Source of the DNA: Siphonodentalium dalli
Lineage: Eukaryota > Mollusca > Scaphopoda > Gadilida > Siphonodentaliidae
Direction: 5' to 3'
DNA: 64,000 nt
Assembly: GCA_032622095.1 (NCBI GenBank)
Contig: CP136067.1
Coordinates: forward strand, 125,459,030 to 125,523,029
The notes beneath the pieces were generated by a model. That model did no database searches and had not been told where the DNA came from. It worked only from the letters and a program-made list of their open reading frames with translations. A program made the position numbers and the translations under genes. Below, piece after piece: positions 38,301 through 47,425 of the stretch (positions are counted from its first letter, which is position 1; every line of letters starts with the position of its first letter).

Positions 38301-41300
38301 TACCGAACAGAAACAACAAGAACGCTCATTATCGTTTACTTTATATACACTGAACAATTTAGAGATATGACATACGTATGCGTATGACACCAACATAGGT
38401 TTGTCGCGCAATATGTGCATGTAAACAGGGACTTAGCTAGATATCTCCGTTGTAGGGGGCATGGCATTTCCAACTCACCCCACCCTTCTGGAACCAGCCT
38501 GAACCCGGTGGGTGTTGCAAGTTTCCAACTATATACAATAATCATAGTATCTCAATCCAGGCCATGCGTACGAGTGTAGATATGAAACACAATGTAATCC
38601 TCCGTAGGATATGGTATCATATAATATGTGATCCTCGTCTCAGGAGTCACTCGTTGCTCAATGAAGGCAGGATCATTTATCAAAATGAGAGGATATGGTG
38701 ATCCCATGAAACGGGGATCACCATATCCTCTCATTTTGTTATGTGATCCTAAAATGAGAAAATATTTTTAGTTACTAAATAACGCAGATATTTGAGGAAG
38801 GGTTTTTGACGAAGTAACGGACATATTTGGAGAAGTGTTTTAAAGAGCGTACCCCAAACCTCCCCCAAGCCCACACACCCAAGGTAATAATTTGACTTAT
38901 ATTTCACCAGAGTTGATCGATTGTGGTGTTTTAATTTCTCATATAAATCACCGTTATTTAGTAAAAGTTCTTTATATAGTTATTATCCTTCATATAAAAT
39001 CACTAAAACAGATAAGATCGCATATCAAAAACTATGTTATCCTCCGTAGGATCAGATATCGTTTATAGTCCACACTCGTTCGCATTAGGTGATGAATCTT
39101 ACCAACATTTTCAAAAGTTCCACTGTAACACATAACAACCCACATTTTACAATGAATTGAGATTCCACTCAAACAATATTTATATAAAGTAGGAAAATAT
39201 TCGTTTTTCACTTAAAGATGCATTCAGTTTTCCAGGTAAATATATTACGAAATCTGCTTTACTCCTGATTTAGATTCTGGTGTATGAAAAATAACACGTT
39301 TGGAACAAGTGGTGCCACTAAAATACTTAATTGGTTTGATATTGAATCATCTATAATTTCAGATAGTTCATTTCAATATGTTGATAAATAACAGGTTTTG
39401 GGCAATTTTATACTATAGTTGACTGTTGTTAGCATTTTTTTTTTCTTCAAAAAATAAATTGTTGCTGGAATATGATTGAGTAACTTTAAATAACGGCAAG
39501 GCACGGGTGATGTAATTGGATGGCACCAATTGGCGCCGCCCATCTATGCAATGTGTTGATACATCCCACCATAATCCATGTCTTGGAGTCGATGCCTGTT
39601 TCAAGACCTATGCGGAATCGGTATATAATGAACAATTATTCCATAGAACTCTGTATCAATTACTCTTGTTTATAGACTTATCCCGAGTGTGTTCTGAGGA
39701 ATACGTTTCATTAAGCATAATGAGGTTCCCAGAGGGTGAATTTGGTTATGATAGCCCGCTATGCGGGGTAGCATCATTCACCCTCTGGGAACCTCATTCT
39801 GCAAATGACAGACACACTATTCCAAGGCTTATGGAATCGGTACCAATTGTGGCAGGAGGCGAATGATGTGAGAAATAAAGTCCCCGCCCACTGTCAGCAG
39901 AATCTACAGTTCATATAATATTTTCAAGACCTCTGTGTGGAATCGCTGTAAGAATTGTGTGTGTTCCTAAACTTTTCCCGAGACTGTTATGTAATAAGGA
40001 GGCATATTACATAATCGTTTTAAAACAACTTTATTGTACTTCTAATGTTTCTATTTGTGTATTGTTGTGTTTAATGTTGCTTCAAATCCAAAATTAAACA
40101 AAAACGACGGGACCAGGCTCTGAATACACCTGTTGTCATTAAAGAGCGTTTCTCGCTCTACAATTCCCCATAATCTTCTCGGTCTCGCACATTCACGCTA
40201 CGCTTATATCCCACCAAAATATAGATATAAACAGTGAAAAGACAAGGATAACATCTTGATTAAGTTCATTGAAATTTAACCATCGTCTGTGTCTGAATCT
40301 TGAACCATTAGATGTATTTCTAGGAGTTTCTTGAATTTTCTCATCGCTTCGTCGGCATCCCGTTTATTATTACATATCTGTCAACGTAATTCGCATGATC
40401 GCACGAGTTTCCAGGCGTGTGATAATTCTCACAATCGCACTAGAGCAATATGTCGACGGAACTATTTCATTCAGTGTTGTTACACTGGTTCTCCCCGTTA
40501 CTATTTTAACTTTTCCAACGCAAGGACGACAACCCATTTGCCGAAATCGCAGCGCGCTGATTGGGTTATATTTTTGGAAAATCTGGGAAAACCCAATTAA
40601 CACCTTTGCGCGGATCAAGATCACTCTCGGATAGACGGGCTCCCTGTCTGATTGTTGTGTTAACCCTAAGATGACGTTAAAACTCAATTAAATTAACATT
40701 TTATGTACCGGAGATGTACGATTGTGAGTCAACTTACTATGATACGAAATTGCGAAGATATGTAATAAAAATAGAACCCCATGAGTGTCTGGATTTTGAC
40801 GAATTATTGCACTCGATTTGCTCCGCCAACAAATCTCTTGCGATAATTTCGTCAAAATCCAGACACTCATGCGGTTCTATCTATTTATTATATCCGAATT
40901 TCGTCAGGCGGTTCATTATCTTCGTCATATCATTATTTACCTTCCAATTTAGCTATATTTCCTCAAATACACGCGAAAACGCCTAGTCGGTTTCCGATCT
41001 TGTATACTGGATGGCAACAAGGATATCGTGGATGGCAACAGCTAGTGCACGTGCGTTTCGGCAACTGGCGTTCAAAACAAAACGTCTAAATAGCCAATTA
41101 AAAGTCATAAAATAATATAATCGTGTGTTACAAATGGAAAATAATCAATACTTATTTCAATAAAGTGGACAAAATGTGGAGACATGACCGAAAAAATAAA
41201 AGATGTCATCCAAAAATGTGTTGGTATACGAAATGTTACGAACATTACACATTGTTTACAGCGCGCACGAATACGGACTAATTTAACAAATACTATTTCA

Positions 41301-43674
41301 GCGAAGTAGGGAATTCCCCGTAATTCAGTACGATCTTGATCAAAAGCTACTGAACGCATTTTTATTTGATAAAATACAGAAGGGAAAATCAAATTAATTT
41401 TATCTTATGTTAGGGATATAAAACATAATACTTACGAAAAGTCTGTGATTTGTTGCTTTTCCTCTAAATGAATTTGTATGGGTGATTTTATTGCGAGTCA
41501 GAACTCGATTGTTGAAGTGTCAGAAAGTTCAAAATTCACCAAAACTCTGAATGGACAGTCATTTCCGGCAATGCCAACACTATCACTATGCTGGACCAAG
41601 GAGATTGAACAATAAAATTATACAATTATCCTGTTAAAAGTGACAATCATGTCGAACATTTGAAACGAAAATATCGTCGCCTCTACATCATTGAATCGGA
41701 TTCCAGCCAAAGTGAAATTGAATAGTGACGTGAATTTCTCAGAATTTGACTTATCACAACGTCTCATGCTGAAAATTGTGTACGTTGTGTGTTGCGCTTA
41801 ATAAAATAGTTCATGTTTTAAACTGAGTTTTATTGCATTTTTATGGGACGAATTTTAAGATAAATTGGTTATCATCACCCTGTATGTTTCCGAGATCCGT
41901 ATTCAAGTCTCGCTGCCTTATCTGGTCTGTATATCGACTCATCATTCGGACTCGTCGATAGACTACCCAAAGAAGGCAGCTCGACTTGAATACGGATCTC
42001 AGAAACACACATTTTGGTGATAACCTATATATATATCGGGGATGTTTCCAATCGATGCTGGTATTTTATCAAACGTCTGTATTTTTTGAGAACGAGATAA
42101 ATATCTGCGTCGATGCATCCTCGTTGAGCTTTCTCGTCGGCCTCTTCTCTGACATGCTCTCTTCATTCATTAGTTAATCAAGCATTTTGACCACAATTCC
42201 GCTGTTTAGGGCACATAAGTGAAACCCACGCTCTTTATATCTACAATATCAGGAATAGACAGTACGGAATGTTTTTTCTGTTCCATGCCGTGGACATGAA
42301 TGTTGTTTGTTTGGGACCCATAACGTTTTTTTTTACTTCAATGCGTCTTTCTGTGACGTATAATGCCCGGGGAAAGTTGTTCAAGTATTTTATCGAACTA
42401 TTTCGATACCGAGAAAAATTCAAAGGCGAATATTATTATGTATTTTGGATGGCAAAACGCCATGCGACTTTAATCGGAGTTCACGATTAGATAGCGATTG
42501 ATATTCAATCAGAGTAAGACGTGCCAAGCGAGGTTGTGGTTATATTTCAAAATGAATATCCTGATTTAATATAGAACGTACTTTTGAATAAATAACAGAA
42601 AGTTGTCTAAAATGTTTGATGAGCCATCTTCGTTGTGTGTAGGTCTTGGTAGGGAGTAAGATGTATTCGAGTTTGGGGTTCTACCTATTGGGAAAGTTAT
42701 ATAATATACACAGAGTGTTATATGTCATTGAATCAAGTTATGGGAATATAATGGGGTATGTGTATTATGTCACATCTTACACATATACATGTACTGTGTG
42801 TGGGGATTGGTGGAGGATTTGGGCGGCTCTTACACAGATGCTGTGTGTGGCGGCTTTGTGGAGGTTTTGGGCGGGTTTGCGAAGGTTTTGTGCCACTCTT
42901 ACACATACTGTATGTGGGGGGGGGGGGCTTGGTGGAGGTTTTGGGTGAGTTTGGGGATGTTTTGGTCCGCTCTTACACATACTGTGTGCGGGCGGGCTTG
43001 GTGGAGGTTTTGGGCGGGTTTGGGAGGTGTTAGGCCGCTCTTACACATACTGTGTGTGGGTGGTGCTTGGTGGAGGTTTTGGGCGGTTTTTTTGTGGTTT
43101 TGGGCCGCTCTTACACATATTGTGTGTGGGGGGCTTGGTGGAGGTTTTGGGCGGGTTTGGGGGGGGGCGGGTTGGGTCGCTCTTACAGATACCGGGTGTG
43201 TGGGGTGGGGGCTTGGTGGAGGTTTTGGGCGGGTTTTGGGAGGTTTTAGTCCGTTCATTAAAAACATTTCTCCGGTACTGGTGAAGGGCGATGAATTTAA
43301 CAAAAATATTTATTTTGTTTTGTATTATTTCTGAATATCTCCATTATTTAGTCAATATATATATATATATATATATGATAGTTCGCTCCGGTTATCCCCC
43401 TTCCGATTAATCGGGATACTCATTATGAAATATAATTCTAACATCATGTGACACGTGTTACTCTAAGATTGAATGACGATCACATTCCATTCATTAACCC
43501 CGATTAGATTGTTTTATATATATAATCGTTTGCCTATTGCATTGACTGTTATTTCAGAAATACAAGGACGGTGTACTGATGTACGTTGTCGTTGCTGTGC
43601 TCACGTTCGTCGGGAGTGGAGTGGTGTGGCTTGTTCCGGAAACGCGCGGCGTACCTCTCGCGGATCACATCTAA
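23019..43674 (+). CDS. SLC22-family membrane transporter gene, nine visible coding exons
   Basis: Joining 23019-23341, 24728-24933, 27637-27855, 30811-31041, 33208-33342, 34149-34225, 37132-37249, 38060-38132 and 43558-43674 gives one frame of about 498 residues with matching phase at all eight GT-AG junctions. Seen: first membrane segment followed by a loop with N-glycosylation sequons and cysteines, VTEFELVCDR, the MFS motif DIFGRK after segment 2, PESLRWL after segment 6, ESFPTVIR in segment 10, and PETRGVPL at the C terminus. These are hallmarks of SLC22 organic ion transporters, plasma-membrane carriers of organic cations, anions or zwitterions such as carnitine. Substrate cannot be read from the sequence. 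Usual family length is about 500-600 residues. The initiator ATG is not in these exons, so a 5' exon is missing from this model. Exon 6 is the least certain. Confidence 0.92.
23600..24603. mobile_element. hAT-like nonautonomous element in SLC22 intron 1
   Basis: Ends CAGGCGCGTAGCTAGG and (reverse complement of the right end) CAGGCGCGTAGCCAATGG form an inverted repeat of about 13 bases. The flanking eight bases are GCCAGAAC on the left and GCCAGACC on the right, a 7/8 match. CAG-starting ends and 8-bp target duplications are typical of hAT transposons. The 1.0-kb interior has poly-G tracts but no transposase frame. Confidence 0.8.
24728..24933 (+). CDS. SLC22 gene exon 2 (TM2-TM3, FGRK motif)
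   Basis: Follows acceptor TTAG and ends in AG before GTTGGT, phase 2. It starts FELVCDRSS, completing the family signature TE-x-x-L-V-C-D with the previous exon. Membrane segment 2 (MVGVLVGAVVMAQL) is followed by DIFGRK, the conserved MFS loop 2-3 motif, and then segment 3. Confidence 0.93.
24934..27636. other. SLC22 intron 2, nothing recognised
   Basis: AT-rich intron. Near 25848-25905 there are three short direct repeats of the type GTACCTATTTTCGGTAA(C/T)(G/T)GA, and related words (GGACGTACC, GGCCGTACA) recur to about 26435. No gene. Confidence 0.5.
25845..25912. repeat. Short tandem repeat CCTATTTTCGGTAA
   Basis: Three near copies with a period of about 24 bases. Confidence 0.65.
27637..27855 (+). 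CDS. SLC22 gene exon 3 (TM4-TM6)
   Basis: Acceptor ATGCAG, donor GTAAGT, phase 2 to phase 2. It encodes segment 4 (FTGLSIGGVSTTDFILP), the EFTGRKYR loop typical of SLC22 between segments 4 and 5, segment 5 (MIPFWVIGETIFGVLAYAL) and most of segment 6. The split codons at both ends rebuild without a stop. Confidence 0.93.
27911..27972. repeat. Hairpin in SLC22 intron 3
   Basis: CGGCCATTTC-AGCTTCGCTA pairs with TAGCGAAGCGGAAATGGCCG around a loop of about 18 bases. It starts about 55 bases after the exon 3 donor. Confidence 0.8.
28215..28875 (+). repeat. 40-bp minisatellite, ~16 copies
   Basis: Unit TATGGGCACAT-TCCATTGTCT plus CC-GGCTTGACCAATCAG, period 40. Copies differ at scattered positions. 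The last two copies are interrupted by ACTGAACGTTGAGAC. Each unit carries a CCAAT word. Intron 3 of the transporter gene. Confidence 0.93.
28876..30810. other. Rest of SLC22 intron 3, nothing recognised
   Basis: AT-rich, with short open frames only. No repeat or gene recognised. Confidence 0.5.
30811..31041 (+). CDS. SLC22 gene exon 4 (PESLRWL and central cytoplasmic loop)
   Basis: Acceptor TAACAG, donor GTTTGT, phase 2. Begins FVPESLRWLV, the SLC22 form of the MFS motif after segment 6, followed by a charged loop (TKEAEAIVKRISRMNG) and the start of segment 7 (LMYWVILKKLLVCMFI). Confidence 0.92.
31116..31325. mobile_element. TTAA-flanked MITE, ~206 bp (SLC22 intron 4)
   Basis: Bounded by TTAA at 31116 and 31322. 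Ends are inverted: TTAAAGTGGTGCTGTCCACT against TTAACGGGGACCTGTACACT (right, reverse complement), continuing into AAAT(CC)GGTCATTT. TTAA duplication is the hallmark of piggyBac-like elements, though other TTAA-inserting groups exist. No coding capacity. Confidence 0.75.
31779..32064. mobile_element. Related TTAA-type MITE, ~285 bp (SLC22 intron 4)
   Basis: Begins TTAAAGGAGTACTGTGCACA and ends with an inverted copy (GGCCGGATTTAGTGTACCGT). The interior shares TTCGTTATAATTACCAT-like, TTTGTATCGTT and GAGTATAAA(A/G)GGA words with the 31.1-kb copy. The right TTAA has decayed to ATAA. Confidence 0.7.
32525..32948 (+). repeat. Dispersed repeat, copy 1 (SLC22 intron 4)
   Basis: Starts TTAAAGGCACGAGCGGCGTT. 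About 350 bases are shared with 46490-46860, including GAAGGAATATTAAAATATAT, TGTTCATATGCCAAAC and AACAAAAGCCAGGT. A TTAA lies at both proposed ends, suggesting the same insertion preference as the MITEs above. Confidence 0.7.
33208..33342 (+). CDS. SLC22 gene exon 5 (TM7-TM8)
   Basis: Acceptor GTTTCAG, donor GTAGAA. The phase-2 codon from exon 4 is completed by its first base. It encodes FTLGTCWYGIAFGLPELAG, then GNIYINLILSGAASLPASP, matching the family pattern of a Y-G-x-x-x-G segment 7 followed by G-x-x-Y-x-N and A-E/S-I/L-P in segment 8. Confidence 0.93.
34149..34225 (+). CDS. SLC22 gene exon 6 (probable TM9)
   Basis: Found by phase logic rather than strong homology. Exon 5 leaves phase 2 and exon 7 needs one base before its first two. 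This 77-base segment after ATAAATAG and before GTGTGG fits both and encodes a hydrophobic stretch (QCVGVTSIVFTTFGISLC). With it the segment 8-10 interval is within two residues of family length as I recall it. The usual basic GRR-like motif at its start is absent (RQSYPQC), and the polypyrimidine tract is weak. A second in-phase donor (GTATAT, at about 34202) would shorten it by eight residues. Confidence 0.6.
34730..34770. repeat. 41-bp near-perfect palindrome without loop
   Basis: GCAACGTGTAGCAATTACTA, one G, then its exact reverse complement. In intron 6 of the SLC22 gene. Confidence 0.95.
35187..35440 (+). repeat. Dispersed repeat, second copy of the 17.3-kb family
   Basis: Continuous version of the sequence that is interrupted at 17553-18250 in the other copy; see 17300-18290. 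Confidence 0.55.
35765..36195 (+). repeat. Three diverged tandem copies of a ~160-bp repeat
   Basis: AAATCCAAGATGGC or AAATCCATATT opens each copy (35768, 35936, 36090). Each continues with a T- or A-rich stretch, a (C/T)CTAGAGGT/GAGATCAC word, a GATCCATAT-AA-TTGGTGA-GAT word and CAAAGAGTA before the next. Confidence 0.75.
36252..36663. mobile_element. TTAA-type MITE, ~410 bp (SLC22 intron 6)
   Basis: TAAAGGTACTCAATCCGA on the left and TCGGATTGAGTACCTTTAA on the right form an 18-base perfect inverted repeat. The right flank is TTAA, the left GTAA. The interior includes CAACAGGTTTTGGGCAATGT and ACTATAGTTGACTGT, shared with 39.4 kb. Confidence 0.85.
36700..37075. other. Noncoding, poly-C tract and TTTATCAACCC hairpin words
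   Basis: A poly-C tract near 36984 with CCACCCACCCACC nearby, then GATTTATCAACCC and TTCAACCCGAA facing TTCGGGTTGATAAATC as a short hairpin. Confidence 0.5.
37132..37249 (+). CDS. SLC22 gene exon 7 (TM10, ESFPTVIR)
   Basis: Acceptor TATGTAG, donor GTAACA, entry after a one-base split codon, exit phase 2. It encodes VACVILGKGMLEVVWNAAV followed by LETESFPTVIR. GK(F/G) and the T-A/S-E-x-(Y/F)-P-T-V-(I/V)-R motif are diagnostic of SLC22. Confidence 0.9.
37565..37635. repeat. Solitary copy of the composite-repeat hairpin
   Basis: GTGCCAATGCATTCTCTTAT and ATATGCGAG face CTCGCATATATAAGA across 14 bases. No AT minisatellite accompanies it. In intron 7. Confidence 0.85.
38060..38132 (+). CDS. SLC22 gene exon 8 (TM11)
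   Basis: Acceptor TTTTCAG, donor GTAAGT. The first base completes the arginine codon of PTVIR, and the exon encodes SLAFGVCNTSARIGGIFGPV then LLYL, the conserved segment 11. It ends in phase 0. Confidence 0.92.
38565..39060. repeat. Repeat related to the 16.4-kb MITE interior
   Basis: AAAGAGCGTACCCCAAACCT through ATTTGACTTATATTTCAC and CACCGTTATTTAGTAAA matches the inside of the 16.43-kb MITE, but the flanks differ. Here the outer ends carry ATCCTCCGTAGGAT near 38596 and again near 39040. Confidence 0.65.
38681..38738. repeat. Hairpin in SLC22 intron 8
   Basis: CAAAATGAGAGGATATGGTG plus ATCCC pairs with GGGATCACCATATCCTCTCATTTTG over 25 perfect bases, with a loop of about 8. Confidence 0.93.
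39212..39488. mobile_element. TTAA-type MITE, ~275 bp, diverged
   Basis: TTAA at 39212 (TTAAAGATGCATTCAGTTTT) and at 39485 (ATGATTGAGTAACTTTAA). The interior shares AACAGGTTTTGGGCAAT and ACTATAGTTGACTGT with the 36.25-kb element. Ends have drifted. Confidence 0.55.
39715..39800. repeat. Hairpin with conserved loop, copy 1
   Basis: ATGAGGTTCCCAGAGGGTGA and TCACCCTCTGGGAACCTCAT pair perfectly. The loop contains CCGCTATGCGGGGTAGCATC, which reappears at 47.9 kb. Confidence 0.92.
40772..40880. repeat. Hairpin in SLC22 intron 8
   Basis: CATGAGTGTCTGGATTTTGA and CGAA/TTAT-GC pairs with GC-ATAA and TTTCGTCAAAATCCAGACAC, arms of about 37 bases, loop of about 26. Confidence 0.92.
41863..42025. repeat. 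Hairpin in SLC22 intron 8
   Basis: GAGATCCGTATTCAAGTC and onward (CTGCCTT) pairs with AAGGCAG and GACTTGAATACGGATCTC. A weaker outer stem (GGTTATCA) extends it, and the loop is about 50 bases. Confidence 0.88.
42785..43255 (+). repeat. ~69-bp G-rich minisatellite, 6-7 copies (SLC22 intron 8)
   Basis: CTTGGTGGAGGTTTTGGGCG recurs at 42928, 42997, 43066, 43134 and 43212, alternating with GCTCTTACACATACTGTGTG. Long open frames on both strands (up to 181 codons) follow from the repeat and lack any recognisable domain. Confidence 0.93.
43355..43377. repeat. (TA)n microsatellite
   Basis: Eleven TA units about 180 bases upstream of SLC22 exon 9. Confidence 0.9.
43558..43674 (+). CDS. SLC22 gene exon 9, terminal (TM12, PETRG, stop)
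   Basis: Acceptor TTATTTCAG, phase 0. It encodes a short loop, segment 12 (MYVVVAVLTFVGSGVVWL) and VPETRGVPLADHI followed by TAA. PETRG-x-P-L is the conserved SLC22 C-terminal motif. It follows a 5.4-kb intron. The tail after the motif is short for the family. Confidence 0.94.
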   Translation, partial: KYKDGVLMYVVVAVLTFVGSGVVWLVPETRGVPLADHI

Positions 43675-44392
43675 GTCGGGGTAAACAAAGGAACAGTCCC
43701 GTCAGATGCTGCAATTGAGTCGGAATGGGACACGACTAGCAATGTGGTACACAAACTGGAAGCGGAGAAATCTATAAATGGACTAAACTTATGACATTAA
43801 TATTTATGGAATAATTAACGATAGCGACAATAATCACTGTTGCCAGACGCAGATCGGTGATACATAACGTATAAGTTCTTGAACATTGACGTTGGACACG
43901 TACGTCTCTATTGGATGGAGTTTCCCTTATAATTTCATATTTTACCCATTCATTTAACTCTAAATCGCATTGTGTAAAATTTTAATTAAAAATTATTATA
44001 CACTTGCGGTAAGCTTCGCCTATTTCATGGCACTCTCCGAATAAAGAATATCTTTTAAGTGAAAAAAAGTTCTTTATTGCTAATTATTAGTGCAAATTCA
44101 AGTCATCTGAGATCAACAACATATATCTATCACCCAACATTCTTTGCGTAAAATTACAGCTGTACACATGCCAGTTTCCTCACGTATCTTCTGCGCTGAC
44201 GATAATCGCTCTCCATTGATTGCCTAAAATAATTAGTACCCCTTTAATACATCTGATATCAAAGGCACATATGACGTTATATTATCCTAATCAGGTGACC
44301 ATTATGTACACGTTTTCCTACATATCGTCTATAGTCTGATAAGGACGTTCTTGTACTGATAATTTATGATAATGTAATATGTAAGTTCCCCT
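43675..44392. other. 3' flank of the SLC22 gene
   Basis: Probable 3' untranslated region to about 44065, then noncoding sequence up to the TIR element. Confidence 0.5.
44040..44045 (+). promoter_or_regulatory. Candidate polyadenylation signal of the SLC22 gene
   Basis: AATAAA about 365 bases after the stop codon is the first canonical hexamer found downstream. Placement is inferred; no transcript data. Confidence 0.4.
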
Positions 44393-44395
44393 TTA

Positions 44396-46357
44396 GGGTG
44401 CATTTACATTGCTATAGAACTGCACATAGATATACACGCATACTAGTGTAAACGGGTTGATATAGAAATGCACACAGAAAGAAAACGGTAATAGTTCGTG
44501 TGAGCAAAAATCGTGTCCGCTATACGTCACGGTCAACGCCGAAGCACTGCGACAGGCAAATCTGTTTTGACTAATTGTTACTCGGGCTTGGCGAATGTGT
44601 TTTAGTTTTCGTTGTCATTTCAACCCGTGTATTTCGAATATTGAACACGGACAGGGACGACGTGGCAACTTTGGTCAAAATTTTCAACAGTTGGAAATTT
44701 CATACCTGACACGACAATAGGTTGAAAATGATCTTGTAGTTTGATTTTCAAACATTTTATTGGGGGGGGGGGGGGTTATTGTTTTCGGACCAATATTTGC
44801 ATAATCTCCTACTTTTTATAAAAAAATTGGGCTGGAATGGCCATCAGCTGGAAATTTTCCAACCTTATCATGGGGGCGGGTGTCGGGTTGGAAATTTCAG
44901 ACTCTTGGAAAGATTGTGTCCTGACCCCCCCCCCCCCCCCCCCGTGGCCAGTCAAAAACTGCTAGTTAATTTAATAAAACAATATTGTCCTACATTTGGT
45001 CAACATTGTCATTGGAATTGTCATCAGTTGGAAATTTTACTACATTTGTTAAAATAAAGGGTGTTGTAGGGTGGATACCCATTCCACACAGATCCAAAAT
45101 GGCCACCGCCCAGATGGTGTCAAACAGGAGACCTATATATATATATAGTTGATCACCTGAAATCCTAAATATTGGTGGAATCTCCATCTAAAGCTATATG
45201 TGTGCTCTCTAGCCTCTATTTGTGTATACTGTTGGTTCCAGTCTGAGTAAACTCATACCTAAATATTCATTACAACATTGAATATTAGGTCTGACGGATA
45301 ACATCGCTATCTCATTTCCAAGTCCTCGGGATTCCGTAATCTGATTGATTGCGTAAATTATTTTCCGTCCAATGAAACCGCATGGGTTAATAAACAAGTG
45401 TTAGTGGGCGGAGACTCCCATAATGTCACCTCTAAATATAGTAACAGAGTCGGTATTTCTCCGATCGAAAGCGATGCTTGCAAATACAACAGATACGGAA
45501 AAAATGGCTTCGAAATTATATATTCGGTACGATTCGGATTAATTTGAAGGATGTGCTAGACCTGATAGATAGGCCTGCGCATGGTACCAACTTGGCCTCC
45601 CATAAATATAAATAGAACTCACTCATGTCCGTGTATTTGATTTACTTTATTGTAACATGGTTTGCAAATCAAATTATTTGTCGTAAAAAAGTCATCTGAA
45701 AGTTAAACACCGAGGAAATGACTTAATTTTATGCTTTTAAATAGTTCTAAAGCATCATTTTTGATGACGACCTTATTTTTTGCTCTCGGATGCAGCTTTC
45801 CGGTTGATGCAGCGAGTTCATCTCCCGAAAAAGAATAGTCGCACACACGACAAATATTATTTTCTGTCAGTTTATGTCGCGACACGGGCCATTGTTATTG
45901 GGAAGCACAACAGATAACACGTGGGGACACCTGTCAATCATCGATGTATTTTTTTTAAATCCGTGACGTCATTTTGGGGAAGCTCTTCGCTGAATAGAAA
46001 TGGTTTTCGCGACATTAGCTCCAGACTCTATATTTCAAATACAGAGTCGACGTTCACCCAGACTGTGTTGGTTCATGTGTATTCATATGCGATTTTCATT
46101 CTTTCTTCGAACCATTATCAAGTGGTATAAGGATACACTTTAAATACATGCGGCATATACCATATCGCTGTTGTCTGCTGGTGGTAGATCCATTTTTATG
46201 TCTGGCCTAAATTGAAACGACTCGTAGTGAATTGTCAATTACCAGAGTACTGATCAGCGCGCGTTCACTATTAGTAATCATATTGTGATCACAGTAATGT
46301 GCGACACGTGACTTCATACAGATCTGTATACAGTTCTATATCAGTGTAAATGCACCC
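44396..46357. mobile_element. 1.96-kb TIR element with TTA target duplication (Harbinger-like)
   Basis: Left end GGGTGCATTTACATTGCTAT and right end (reverse complement) GGGTGCATTTACACTGATAT continue into AGAACTG, about 25 of 28 bases matching. TTA lies directly outside on both sides (44393-44395, 46358-46360). A 3-bp TWA duplication and GGG-starting ends fit PIF/Harbinger. The interior has no transposase frame, several poly-G/C tracts, a tandem pair of GTTGGAAATTT segments near 44.7-45.0 kb and a TATA repeat. Nonautonomous. Confidence 0.75.
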
Positions 46358-46489
46358 TTAGGGTCAACGGAACCTATATCATTGTACGCCCTTGTCAATT
46401 CACCACTGTGTACCAATTTCAAGTGACCAGGTACAACCGTTTTGGGTATATGATTAATTATTTAATTAAAGTTGTTTATTAGTGGCCCT

Positions 46490-46865
46490 ATAAAGGCACG
46501 GCCGGCGTTCGTTGCAGATATATTCATATTTGTTCAAATCGCCATCAAGAGAAGGAATATTAAAATATATATAGGTTTGTTCATATGCCAAACTTAATCA
46601 GCGCGTACATAGTATAATGTCGTCAACACGTACGATGGTGTACGTAAACAAGAGCCTGCTCGTGTTACAGAGGTTGTGCTTCTGTTTACATAACACAGCG
46701 CAATTCTATTGGTTAATCACACAAAAATGATATAAACGCTCTTTATTATTTCCATATCAGGAAAACGGAAACAAAAACGCTATTTATGTTTACCATATCC
46801 GGATCTAAACAAAAGCCAGGTAACGTAACGTTTTTTGCTTTTGTTTACATAATAATGGGGAAAAA
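46490..46865 (+). repeat. Dispersed repeat, copy 2 of the 32.5-kb family
   Basis: AAAGGCACGGCCGGCGTTCG onward aligns with 32525-32870 through AACAAAAGCCAGGTAACGTA. Slightly shorter; end points uncertain. Confidence 0.7.
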
Positions 46866-47312
46866 ATTGACCATAACATACTATTTATGCCATATTTCTT
46901 ATTGGTATAAGAACAAAATCTGTCTATATTTTACTATTCATTCTGTTTATGGCGGTTTTTGAAGGAGGTAAATATTTTAATAGCATACACACCACGTATC
47001 TTTAAGTAGTCTGAGGTCAAACGTACCTCTAACCATTTTGGGTATATAATTGATTATTTAGCAAAATTAATTATTAGTTTCCATTTAAAGACATCTGAAG
47101 TCAACTATATCCCATGACATGACAGAAAACGAACAAACAGAGAAAATAAATTAAGTTTTAGTGGTGTATAAACAAAATTATCCTAAACAAGTGTTGGTAC
47201 GAAACGTCTTTCAACTCAAAATATTCCATTTGCAGCAACTATTCCGGAGAAACAAAGCTGTTTGTTGTTCGATTGATGTCAATACATTGTATATTGTTGT
47301 GTAATAAATAGA

Positions 47313-47425
47313 GGATCTCACATGAGATTCTATTTTATACGGAATTTATCAACCGAGTTCACTAAATTTGTGGACGAGGTTGATAAATTACGTATAAAAT
47401 AGAACGAGTTTGAGATACCTTTTAT
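47313..47425. repeat. Hairpin
   Basis: TTCTATTTTATACG-AATTTATCAACC pairs with GGTTGATAAATT-CGTATAAAATAGAA. A weaker outer stem of ATCTCA words extends it, and the loop is about 20 bases. Confidence 0.87.

Noticed and set aside
40331-40986. Overlapping frames of 79-105 codons on both strands at 40.3-41.0 kb
   Set aside because: They overlap antisense within intron 8 and include the hairpin at 40.8 kb; no recognisable protein features.
42789-43334. 181-codon frame and opposite-strand frames in the 69-bp minisatellite
   Set aside because: Lies within intron 8 of the transporter, repeats the same Gly/Trp- or Pro-rich words, and is open on several frames at once because of base composition.
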